Positions 19,901 to 25,853 of a DNA stretch of 64,000 bases are shown in pieces. The DNA lies in assembly GCF_003261055.1 (NCBI RefSeq), contig NZ_CP030073.1, forward strand, positions 1,860,001 to 1,924,000, written 5' to 3'. The DNA is from Streptomyces cadmiisoli. Lineage in GTDB: Bacteria; Actinomycetota; Actinomycetes; Streptomycetales; Streptomycetaceae. Positions within the stretch are counted from its first letter, which is position 1; every line of letters begins with the position of its first letter. The translations under genes were made by a program, and so were the position numbers. Under the pieces are notes generated by a model that ran no database searches, had not been told where the DNA came from, and saw only the letters and a program-made list of their open reading frames with translations.

Positions 19901-20289
19901 TCGGCGTCGAACCGTAGGAGAGTGGTGTTCATGCCCGCCAGGAACGGCACGTCAGACGCGCGTGCTGGCACCATGACCGCGCGTAGTACGGCATCGTCCG
20001 GTGGTGCGTCCCGCATCACGATGCGCAACCGGATCATACGAGCGGATGCCCCCGGGCCGTCGCGGTCGGCGACGGCGGCTGCCACGAGGCGATCCAGCCT
20101 CAGCCCACGGCCGTCCGAAGTGAACGTCTCGTAAGCGAGGGGGTGATCGTCGTTGTCCGAGTGCTTGAACTGGGTCCGCTCGCGGCATCCGTCCGCCCCG
20201 ATGACCGTGAGATCGTCGAAACGGTCGTCCGGCACCAGTTTCTCGTCAACGTGCACGGCGACGATCCCGCCCAGCGGCAGATCCACCAC
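13996..20289 (-). CDS. DUF4297-type nuclease / STAND NTPase, 5' end separated by an IS630 insertion
   Basis: 2097 residues from GTG 20289, the remaining frame of a longer gene. The N-terminal domain has Asp25/Asp26 in RFDDL and the pair Gln40-x-Lys42 (TQFKH), the D...QxK pattern of Cap4/DUF4297 dsDNA nucleases. The NTPase has a P-loop GPPGQGKS (Lys299) and Walker B VALVVDGLDH (Asp391). The remaining roughly 1700 residues are helical and repeat-like without named motifs. This is the layout of nuclease-bearing STAND antiviral proteins: ligand binding by the C-terminal region, oligomerisation through the ATPase, and DNA cleavage by the N-terminus. The first 21 codons, including the conserved GYEYQDLLE helix, lie beyond the IS at 21433-21483. 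Present activity is doubtful. Translation could restart at the GTG, but the nuclease would lack its first helix. Confidence 0.75.
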   Translation of the reverse strand: MVDLPLGGIVAVHVDEKLVPDDRFDDLTVIGADGCRERTQFKHSDNDDHPLAYETFTSDGRGLRLDRLVAAAVADRDGPGASARMIRLRIVMRDAPPDDAVLRAVMVPARASDVPFLAGMNTTLLRFDAEAIWQGVELPARGRRKAGNVFGFLAEGDMAVSKEDLEWLCEHLVVELAAPPMTMDLQRPGPAEQLLLQRVRGELGAGIHPNEGRSAVDVAEALIRTVRAARQRGIKVTSQELLRRAQLRQDFGAVLRAHPVDRTMEVARPGVVGALVEAAGTAASDGNVLLVTGPPGQGKSWACQQLVEQLTRDGWLVAEHYCYLGDADGDQLTRVMTESVFGSLLSRLAEAEPSLVHDQRPRFAADEEALANAVATALRKNPVRRVALVVDGLDHVTRVHGGRTRRVDPSLTLAEVLSSLPLPAGSVLIVLSQPGTHLDPLRQAGAATVAVPPLAQEELRGIAERLGLVLSKGGGQAEALLTDGREVTDFLDALQERSGGNALYTTYLCREVALRPETIADAAATVRALPSYRDSLEDYYAHLYETLGAEADVVADIIALLGMPVTREELGQIVPDRGHRIDRALKVLAPVLSERTGQGEVRVYHESFARYLRLGYEDHPDALQSTLALIATWLSGRGLFEDPRAFRRLLRILAEAGRDTEVLSHIGRDFVARAVSAAFPASAIRDNLATGLRCAARSGNWPLVVRCVELARAAQTYEGERFDSVLLDFADVPIALLGAQTMADRLLYDGRTVMPARVGLQMCAALDAAGAVAPWREYMTAFQHEDESDNTSYGEDSDRVVSLAWLRGRLRLSAAYRGTEEEVPGQDKLSAPVSLDTIAQWLDEHGDQPAADAVVKALLDTVETHAVTGLLPRLTAGGPVCLSLAEHIAAGAVPGQPGSAAHWARKAVASGQLPGTVHRLLALGVAADDLCGDLAGDSPQARRDVLLSLTREVQQKSVRWDPEAVARWLDALAVAAVADPLVLDAAEAHVQGPGWYPCWLRFAIALVRAESASVDLRSGLAVEAIGLLTGDLRPFAGKPRACDLYAIHPLIEGTVRRAVVHVSDDDWPQAWEKLTHVSRGISTTLRGELGGPLPADLLLSIAVEQATPARRASVDEAVHSEFEQQAGGRYYSDLARYLLTRARLALAAGELAGAEARWLEACRFLVSYGWHKDITVYEVLDPLLALVAADPARGRARVAQLQPLCERLPLHTDGKETFAARREWWRTLAGADPAALARLAATGLLGDCNAPNDLLQGARENLWDSWKEEADPVAATALRLTLDSPLLEGDAAVLDRLVQTFRPSISDGVSQLLRCALSRADERPARYDSSDGGETKASDERRVAALNAVTESAGAPSIEPLPGLQVAEESRSRSGSPQPARPPTAGDLLAGMVLLPLPPGPVGLIRALREWRQRSYEAGTPQQALDRMTNLVGYRLLSLADEGRADEALQVLRAVAGPFDFRDGPLLLRQLAQGLERNGQDGLAAEAYALTWVRTRGWGGWLNFGGETSIDALSRAAQIDPALTFRVVAEEAEAIVSTGRYGTHGVTQALIYAFARQAVGLPGHSSLDLGFALWDEAAAVIESRAPRVHVSDEPDYPYNAPDRDTGAAVHGDLDGAFATAALAGLAHAGREAKRRSMIAARALVSLRPQTAAPAVALALEHASDPATLTWLLCLLEEQGPASRAVLEHCQDALGALAQGPLLTVRALARRLLIKAANVPMAPSDPDVLQPPVRLWTSSGQEGDRNDQALEGLVQEVASARLYEAEQLQPGLIRAVLADARRRLGSEHTKDRYRTQLRAYRSADEQLPPDAYLATEEAVEEAVQRTAAGSRAHRLSNGLGVSDPRTWEDQLATALADSPIVPLAFEAARWPRPGLPAPPGPDDPGNSMAGITAETISMRPLAEADVLSGQPLHGWYILASVEKRRFLSLHRRTTDAVSFRLSGPEVTARGGHETPDAPPFSDGDLTEWTEGPAQLPLGLPQVTFPLLGVDRDMVAAGDAAHGLGLPDLTLTPGWWLPAALHLRPGAPLTLEDDHGLALGLICWRTEYERSSYHLAWPRMTGCAVVIRPDLLEVLAERVPATVVIRDFVMRLGHGEEAK

Positions 20290-20303
20290 ACGACACGCTT
20301 CTA

Positions 20304-20321
20304 GTGTCGTGTGCTTGAAGT
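20304..20321. repeat. IS630 left terminal inverted repeat (partner 21415-21432)
   Basis: Reads gtgtcgtgtgcttgaagt. The other end, read on the opposite strand from 21432, is gtgtcgtgtgtttgaagt, one mismatch in 18. Confidence 0.9.
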
Positions 20322-21380
20322 CTATTTACGATTGATCTTCGTGAGGATCTGGTCGGCGGTTTTGGTCCAGGTGAACGGCTCGCAGCGGGTGTTGTAGCCG
20401 TCGATGAAGGCGCGGATGGCGGCCTTCAGGTCGGGAACCGACTCGAAGGTGCCGCGCCGTATGGCTTGCCGGGTGATGATCCCGAAGAAGATCTCGACCA
20501 TGTTGAGCCAGGAGCAGGAGGTGGGGGTGAAGTGCAGGGTCACCCGCGGGTGCTTCGCCAGCCACGCCTTCACGTTCGGGTGCTTGTGGGTGGCGTAGTT
20601 GTCGACCACGACGTGCAGTTTCACCCTGGGGTGCGCCTTGGCGACCTGCTTGAGGAAGTGCAGGAACTCTTTGTTGGTGTGCCGCTCGTAGCAGGCATCT
20701 GCGCTGATCCTGCCGGTGGCGACCTCCAAGGCGGCGAACAGCGAGGTGGTGCCGTTGCGCCTGTAGTCGTGGGTCTGGCGTTCCGGCAAGCCAGGCCGCA
20801 GGGGCAGGATTGGGGCGGTGCGGTCCAGTGCCTGGATCTGGGTCTTCTCGTCGACGCACACCACGACCGCCTTCTCCGGCGGGGCCAAGTACAGGCCGAC
20901 CACGTCGCGGATCTTCGGCTCCAGCTCCGGATCGGTGGAGAACTTGAAGGTCTCCACCCGGTGCGGCTGGATGCCCCACTTCCGCCAGATCTTCGCGATC
21001 ACGGAGAACGAAAGCCCGAGCTCCTTGCCCAGCAGTCGCGACGACCAGTGCGTCACCCCCAGCCTCGCCGGCGGCCTGCCGTCCTCGGCCAGCGTCGCGA
21101 CCAGCACAGCCACCTCGTCCACCGTCCCCGGCCGACCCGGGCGCGGCAAATCCCCCAGCGACTCGATTCCCGAAGCCCCGTACCGGTCACGCCACTTCAA
21201 AACGGTCGGCCGGGACGTCCCCAACCGGGAAGCGATCTGCGCATTGGACACACCGTCGGCGGCCAGCAACACGATCCGCGCACGCTGAACCAGGCCCGCC
21301 GGCGCCGTCGACATGCGCGTCAGCGCCTCCAGACGAGACCGGTCACCCTCGCGGAGCTGCAGCGCAGCGGCCGTATGCAT
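20322..21380 (-). CDS. IS630-family transposase
   Basis: 352 residues from ATG 21380; an upstream in-frame start exists at 21425 but would begin inside the terminal repeat. The N-terminus has a helix-turn-helix (SNAQIASRLGTSRPTVLKWRDRYG), followed by a second winged region with WSSRLLGKELGLS. The DDE catalytic domain shows Asp in VVCVDEKTQ, Asp in VVVDNYATHK and Glu in SWLNMVEIFF, the standard IS630 triad. All three are present and the frame is intact, so the element may still be mobile. It sits on the same strand as the gene it interrupts and could drive or block its transcription. Confidence 0.93.
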   Translation of the reverse strand: MHTAAALQLREGDRSRLEALTRMSTAPAGLVQRARIVLLAADGVSNAQIASRLGTSRPTVLKWRDRYGASGIESLGDLPRPGRPGTVDEVAVLVATLAEDGRPPARLGVTHWSSRLLGKELGLSFSVIAKIWRKWGIQPHRVETFKFSTDPELEPKIRDVVGLYLAPPEKAVVVCVDEKTQIQALDRTAPILPLRPGLPERQTHDYRRNGTTSLFAALEVATGRISADACYERHTNKEFLHFLKQVAKAHPRVKLHVVVDNYATHKHPNVKAWLAKHPRVTLHFTPTSCSWLNMVEIFFGIITRQAIRRGTFESVPDLKAAIRAFIDGYNTRCEPFTWTKTADQILTKINRK

Positions 21381-21432
21381 GACGCCATTGTCCCGAACCG
21401 ACGACCGTAAAGCTACTTCAAACACACGACAC

Positions 21433-21483
21433 TAGCAGGTCCTGGTACTCATACCCGCGATGCGCGGCAGTCAGATCACCCAT
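21433..21483 (-). pseudogene. Severed 5' end of the DUF4297/STAND gene
   Basis: Reading from ATG 21483 toward the IS gives MGDLTAAHRGYEYQDL, and after excision of the element plus one TA it continues L-EACR directly into VVDLPLGG of the downstream frame. The GYxYQ pattern is characteristic of the start of DUF4297-like nuclease domains, so this is the true N-terminus. The start codon itself is less certain, because only a weak AGGA precedes it and the frame stays open somewhat further upstream. Confidence 0.8.
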
Positions 21484-21898
21484 GTCCTGTGCATTGTCTC
21501 GGGTTGGGCGCCTATAGGAGGGAAAGCGAGAGTGATACTCCCCTCTGAACAAGCGACGAGGCGCAGGTATGGCGCATGGAGTGCGGCAGGTGGTGTGGGG
21601 CGGGCTGCGGCTCGCCGTCGCTGCCGAAGTAGCAGGCGCCGTCGAGGGCCAGCCACCAGCCAGCCTGTCAGCGCCAGTTGCCGTCGTTGAGGCGGCGGCC
21701 GGCCCGGCCCTTGGTGATGGTGGTGAAGATCAGCGCATCACCGTCGGGCCGGTGGAAGTGGCGTTCGAACGCCCTTGGTCGTGGGCTCGACGCGTTCCAC
21801 ATGATGCGTCATCGGAAGCAGATCGAATTTGGGGGCAGTCGATCAGACTGCCAGCTCGGTGACCTCCTACGCCTCCCCGCCGCACTCCACCCGAGAGC
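21484..21898. other. Intergenic region with possible integrase remnant
   Basis: 415 bp. It holds the promoter region of the split STAND gene. On the minus strand near 21670-21735 a short frame reads DALIFTTITKGRAGRRLNDGNW before a stop, which recalls the C-terminal part of actinobacterial tyrosine integrases. It is too short to call with confidence. Confidence 0.3.
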
Positions 21899-22582
21899 TC
21901 AGCTGGTCGAGACCTGCCCCTGCCGTCCTTGATGCATCCAGGCGATGACGTCGAACACACGCAGGACGCCGATGTCCTCACCGATCCCCGCCTTGTCGCG
22001 GAGACAGGCCAACTGATCGTAGAAGGCACCGTTGTCCGCCTGCAGGGCCGCAGCCAGCGCTGCCCAGAAGGAGTGGTCTGTCTTCGGTCGCTCAAAGAGC
22101 TGCTTGATGCGGATGTCGTAGATGGGGATGAGGTGGGGACGCTTGCGGGCCAGCACTTTGCCTGCGACAACCGGTCCACTGCCGTCGGGCTTGCCGGGGT
22201 ACTGCTTGGTGCCGGCCAGGCGTTCCCACAATTCCCACGCCGGTCCGCCCTCCGCTATGAGCGCATCGCTTCGAGGATCCTCCAGACATGCGTCACGGGG
22301 GATGAGCGACAGCAGGCGCGCCCAGTGCCCGTCGGGGTCGGTCAGCAAGTTGATCGCCCCATGTGGCTCCAGGGACACACTGAGCGTGGTGATGGCCACC
22401 AGGTCGTTGCCGTCGAAACGGTCCGCGACGTGCTCGGCGTCCCCGCCCCCGCCCAGGCGCTCGAAGCACGCGCCGGAATAAAACAGGTCGCCGCATGAGC
22501 GTCGTCGGGTGAAGTACTCACCCAGCAGGCTCACAGCCTTCTCGTCGTCCCAGTAGATCTCCGGAATCTTCAACTCGATCAC
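21899..22582 (-). CDS. DUF6308 family protein
   Basis: 227 residues from GTG 22582, preceded by a GGGGG-type ribosome-binding site. The open frame continues far upstream over the HsdR-like gene but has no family resemblance there. The C-terminal half (GKVLARKRPHLIPIYD, then a Trp-containing helix and LRVFDVIAWM) matches my memory of DUF6308, an uncharacterised actinobacterial family. No catalytic motif is visible. It is divergent from the degenerate hsd-ptu operon, with about 380 bp between the two starts, so the two may share control. Whether it is an accessory part of that system is unknown. Confidence 0.6.
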   Translation of the reverse strand: MIELKIPEIYWDDEKAVSLLGEYFTRRRSCGDLFYSGACFERLGGGGDAEHVADRFDGNDLVAITTLSVSLEPHGAINLLTDPDGHWARLLSLIPRDACLEDPRSDALIAEGGPAWELWERLAGTKQYPGKPDGSGPVVAGKVLARKRPHLIPIYDIRIKQLFERPKTDHSFWAALAAALQADNGAFYDQLACLRDKAGIGEDIGVLRVFDVIAWMHQGRQGQVSTS

Positions 22583-22964
22583 CCGAAGCCCCCAACTCCC
22601 ACGCCACCAGTGATGTGTCGGTGGACGGTACACCAGCTGAGACCCTGCGGTGGCTCGAGCGGAAACCGCGGCCAACACTCGCGCCTGTGCTCCACCGCAT
22701 TTCGGGTTAGCTTCTGGCACCTGGTCCAGGCGTGGGCTCTGGTCCTGTTGGCGTCTGAGAGCTGGCAGGAAATGCCGTTCGCCGATGTTCCGGTCATGAG
22801 TACCCTCTGACCCTCTGTCACCAGCCTCCGCGTCTCGGGAGCACCTCAGTCCCTTCAGGTCGGGCCCCGAGGCCCGATCTAAGACGATAGATTTGGGCTC
22901 CTTGTTCGACGCCGTGCCACGGTCGCCGGTGACGCTGACGAAGAGTGAAGGGAACGTGGGCCGA
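22583..22964. promoter_or_regulatory. Divergent promoter region between DUF6308 and the hsd-ptu operon
   Basis: 382 bp between divergent starts, with no convincing gene. A GC-rich inverted repeat (cgggccccgaggcccg, 22861-22876) lies upstream of the operon. The AAGGGA at 22948-22953 is the likely ribosome-binding site for the HsdR-like start. No specific -35/-10 pair can be assigned. Confidence 0.4.
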
Positions 22965-25853
22965 GTGCACCAAGTGGCTGTCGAGGAAGCCCTGGAGGGG
23001 CTGGCCGCCGCTTCCGCGAACTTCGGCTTTCTGCTGCCGCTGGAGCCCCTCCTACTGGTGTATGGCGCGGGTGCTGAGGCCGACGCGCATGCCCGCCCGA
23101 AACGGTCCCTCGCCCAGGCCCGGCAGTTTGCGGAGGTCCTAACCGCGGAGTCCGTCCGGCTGCTCGGTCCGGATTCCACCGATGGCCCGGTGCTCCGTGC
23201 GCTGGCCGAACTGCGCCGCTCCGGCGCCCCCACACCAAACGGGGAGGCCGGACCGGACCACCGGTCCCGTGCCCAACGTCTCGTACGCCACTGCTTCGAC
23301 CTGGGCGTCTGGTACTTCCGGCTGCGGACCGGAGTGCGTGACGCCCTCTCCTTCGTCCCGCCGGCCGAATGGGACGACACCCCGACGAGTTCACCGCGCC
23401 GCCACGTGGCCATATGGGAACCGGTGACCGACCTGGCCACCCGGGTCGCCCTGCTCGACGAGTACGTCCCCGTGCTGCGGCGGACCTTCGACCGGCGTAC
23501 GCCCGCCGAGACGGCCACCCGCGCGTCCCTGGAGGCACGTTCGGCCCTCCTGGAGGCGGAGTGGCGCGTCGCGGACCTGCTGACCGAGGCGGGATGGGAC
23601 GTACGGGATGATTCTGACGCGCCGCATGAGCTACTGGTGCGGGGGGTTGCGGTGCGGGGCGCGGCGCAACCGGACCAGGCAGCGGGACCAGACTACGTGC
23701 TCCGCGTCGACGGCCGACCGGTGGGCACCGTTGAGGTGCGGCCGCGCGGCAAGGATCTAGGGGCTGCGCTGGCCCGGCGCGGTGAGGCTGCCACCCCGTC
23801 GACGGCGTCCACGGAGCGGCGGATGCCCTACACCTACGCCACCGACGGCGTCCGGGTGCTGTTTCAGAACGGGGATGACCCCGAGCCGCGCTTCCGGGAG
23901 ATCTTCAGCTTCCACCAACCGGATACCGTGGCCCGCTGGCTGCGGGAGGCCGTGGCCGATCCCCAGGCGCCAACGTTTCGGGGCCGCGTGCGCCGCCGTC
24001 TTCCGGACCTCGATGATGATGGCTATGCCCAGAGTGTTCTACGGTCGTGGCAGTACGACGCGGTGCGGGCGTTCGAGAGCTCGCTGCGCCGGGGCGAGCG
24101 CCGGGCGATTGTCCAGATCGCCGTGGGGGGCGGCCGAGCGGTCACGGCCGTCACCGTGGCCTACCGCCTGCTGCGGCACGCCCGGGCCCGCCGAATTCTC
24201 TTCCTAGTTGACCGGGTGGACCTCGAAAGGCAGGCACTGGCGACCTTCGCGGCGTACTCGGGTCCTGGCGAAGACGGCCGGAAGTTCACCGAGTCGTATC
24301 GGGTAGAGCGGCTGAGCTCGGACGTCGTGCCATCCCAGGAGGTCGTTGTGAGCACCGTGCAGCGGCTTCACAACGTCCTGTCCGGGGGCAAACCGGCGTC
24401 CGGCGTCCGCTACCGCCCCGATCTACCCCCCGAGTTCTTCGACCTCATTATCGCCGACGACTGTCACCGGTCCGTCTCCTCCCGATGGCGCGCGCTGTTC
24501 GATTACTTCGACGCGCCGGTGCTCGGCCTGACGGCTACCCCGACGGACCAGGCGCTGAAGGTCTTCCAGGGCAATCTGGTCAGCTCCTACACCTTCGCGG
24601 ACGCCGTCGCCGACGGCCGAGCCGTGGACATCACCATCTACCGCATTGGCCGCCTCGACACGCGACCGGAGTGGGCGGCCGACACCCTGGAGGAGTTGGA
24701 CCTCGACGCGAAGGAGACCCTCGGTCACCGTCGCTCCGTGGTGAGCGGCCAAGCGCTCCACGCCGCGCTCACGGCGTTCAAAGAGGGGTTGCCGTCGATG
24801 TTCCCCGAGCGGGAGTGGCTCGGTTCCGAGAATGTGGCGCTGCCCAAGACCGTGGTCTACGCGGCCGACGACCGGCATGCAGACGAGGTGGTCGACGCGC
24901 TGCGCACGGTGTTCGGGCAGGGGCCTGGCTTTTGCCAGAAGGTGAGACTCAACGGCGGGTCACCGCACCTGTGGCTCTCGCAGTTCCGTAACACAGTCGA
25001 ACTGCGGGTCATCGTCGTGGTGGGCTCGCTCACCGGTGCGGACATCGCGCCCGTCGAATGCCTCTTGTTCCTGCAGGACGTCAAGTCCTCAAATCGGTAC
25101 TTCCAGATGCTTGCTGTCGGGACGCGCCCTATCGCGCCGGCGGAACTGCGGGCGGTCACCCCTGGCGCGTCGGCCAAAACCCACTGCGTGGTCGTAGATC
25201 CGGTCGACGTCACACGGCACCATGCTGGTCAATCTTCCACAGTGAGGAAGCGAGGGCGAGAGAAGGACGCGTACGAGGCGCCGACCGCAGCCACAACGGT
25301 CGACGACGCCGAGGTCTTGGAGCGTTGGCGGTCTTTCCTTCGGGCGGACAACGGCCCGGCGCGGGAGCTGATCACCGGGACAAGGGCCCTGACAGAGGGG
25401 GACGTCCAGATGCTTCGCTCATGGGCCGAGTCTCTGGCGCGACCGCCGCGTAGGCTGACAGCGGAGCGGATCTGGAGCGCGTACGAACGCGTCGGTGTCA
25501 CTGCGTCGGATGCCCGTCGGCCGCGGGCACCGAAGGGGCCCATGGACTTGCTTGCCCTCGTGCGGTACGAAGCGGGCCTGGAGCCGCGCCCGCGCCCCTA
25601 CCGCGACCAGGTCTTCGAACGGCTCGACGCGTGGATCGACCACCAGGAGCGCCAGGGACGGTCCTTCGACTCCGATCAGGTCTGGTGGATGGAGCGCATC
25701 GCGGACGGCACGGCGGTCGGCGGACACTTCGCCGCCGCATCACTCGACGCCGTTCCCTTCACCCTCAAGGGTGGCACGTCGGGCTTCTTGCGCGCGTTCG
25801 GCGAGCATGGTGCGGTCCGCCTGCTGGACGAGCTGCGGAGTGTGCTGGCGTGA
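22965..25853 (+). CDS. HsdR-like type I restriction subunit with substituted motor and nuclease active-site residues
   Basis: 962 residues from GTG 22965; a TTG at 22893 would add 24 residues but lacks a ribosome-binding site. The fold order is that of HsdR: an N-terminal region, a PD-(D/E)xK region, a two-lobed SF2 motor, and an EcoEI-type C-terminus (GGTSGFLRAFG). Several key positions are altered. The nuclease E-x-K is EVR (Glu at 23733, Arg at 23739). The Walker A GKT is GRA (24132-24140). DECH is DDCH (24456-24467). Motif VI QMxGRGTR is QMLAVGTR (25104-25127), losing the first Arg. Structural motifs (LFLVDR, LTATP, FLQDVKSSNR) are intact, and the frame is undamaged over nearly 1000 codons. 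This argues for a selected, non-catalytic protein rather than decay. It overlaps the next gene by GTGA. ATPase, translocase and nuclease activity are predicted to be lost or strongly reduced. Confidence 0.8.
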   Translation: MHQVAVEEALEGLAAASANFGFLLPLEPLLLVYGAGAEADAHARPKRSLAQARQFAEVLTAESVRLLGPDSTDGPVLRALAELRRSGAPTPNGEAGPDHRSRAQRLVRHCFDLGVWYFRLRTGVRDALSFVPPAEWDDTPTSSPRRHVAIWEPVTDLATRVALLDEYVPVLRRTFDRRTPAETATRASLEARSALLEAEWRVADLLTEAGWDVRDDSDAPHELLVRGVAVRGAAQPDQAAGPDYVLRVDGRPVGTVEVRPRGKDLGAALARRGEAATPSTASTERRMPYTYATDGVRVLFQNGDDPEPRFREIFSFHQPDTVARWLREAVADPQAPTFRGRVRRRLPDLDDDGYAQSVLRSWQYDAVRAFESSLRRGERRAIVQIAVGGGRAVTAVTVAYRLLRHARARRILFLVDRVDLERQALATFAAYSGPGEDGRKFTESYRVERLSSDVVPSQEVVVSTVQRLHNVLSGGKPASGVRYRPDLPPEFFDLIIADDCHRSVSSRWRALFDYFDAPVLGLTATPTDQALKVFQGNLVSSYTFADAVADGRAVDITIYRIGRLDTRPEWAADTLEELDLDAKETLGHRRSVVSGQALHAALTAFKEGLPSMFPEREWLGSENVALPKTVVYAADDRHADEVVDALRTVFGQGPGFCQKVRLNGGSPHLWLSQFRNTVELRVIVVVGSLTGADIAPVECLLFLQDVKSSNRYFQMLAVGTRPIAPAELRAVTPGASAKTHCVVVDPVDVTRHHAGQSSTVRKRGREKDAYEAPTAATTVDDAEVLERWRSFLRADNGPARELITGTRALTEGDVQMLRSWAESLARPPRRLTAERIWSAYERVGVTASDARRPRAPKGPMDLLALVRYEAGLEPRPRPYRDQVFERLDAWIDHQERQGRSFDSDQVWWMERIADGTAVGGHFAAASLDAVPFTLKGGTSGFLRAFGEHGAVRLLDELRSVLA

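Larger units (their letters stand above)
20302..21434 (-). mobile_element. IS630-family insertion sequence with TA target duplication
   Basis: A 1129-bp element (20304-21432) with 18-bp terminal inverted repeats that match at 17 of 18 bases, flanked on both sides by TA (20302-20303 and 21433-21434), the target duplication of IS630/Tc1 elements. Removing the element and one TA restores an open frame across the junction of the interrupted STAND gene. Confidence 0.93.

Noticed and set aside
21670..21735. Minus-strand integrase-like scrap (DALIFTTITKGRAG)
   Set aside because: About 20 residues only; cannot be distinguished from chance.
22583..23518. Extension of the DUF6308 frame far upstream (539 residues)
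   Set aside because: The extra part overlaps the HsdR-like gene, is Arg/Ser-rich and matches no family; a GTG with ribosome-binding site exists at 22582.
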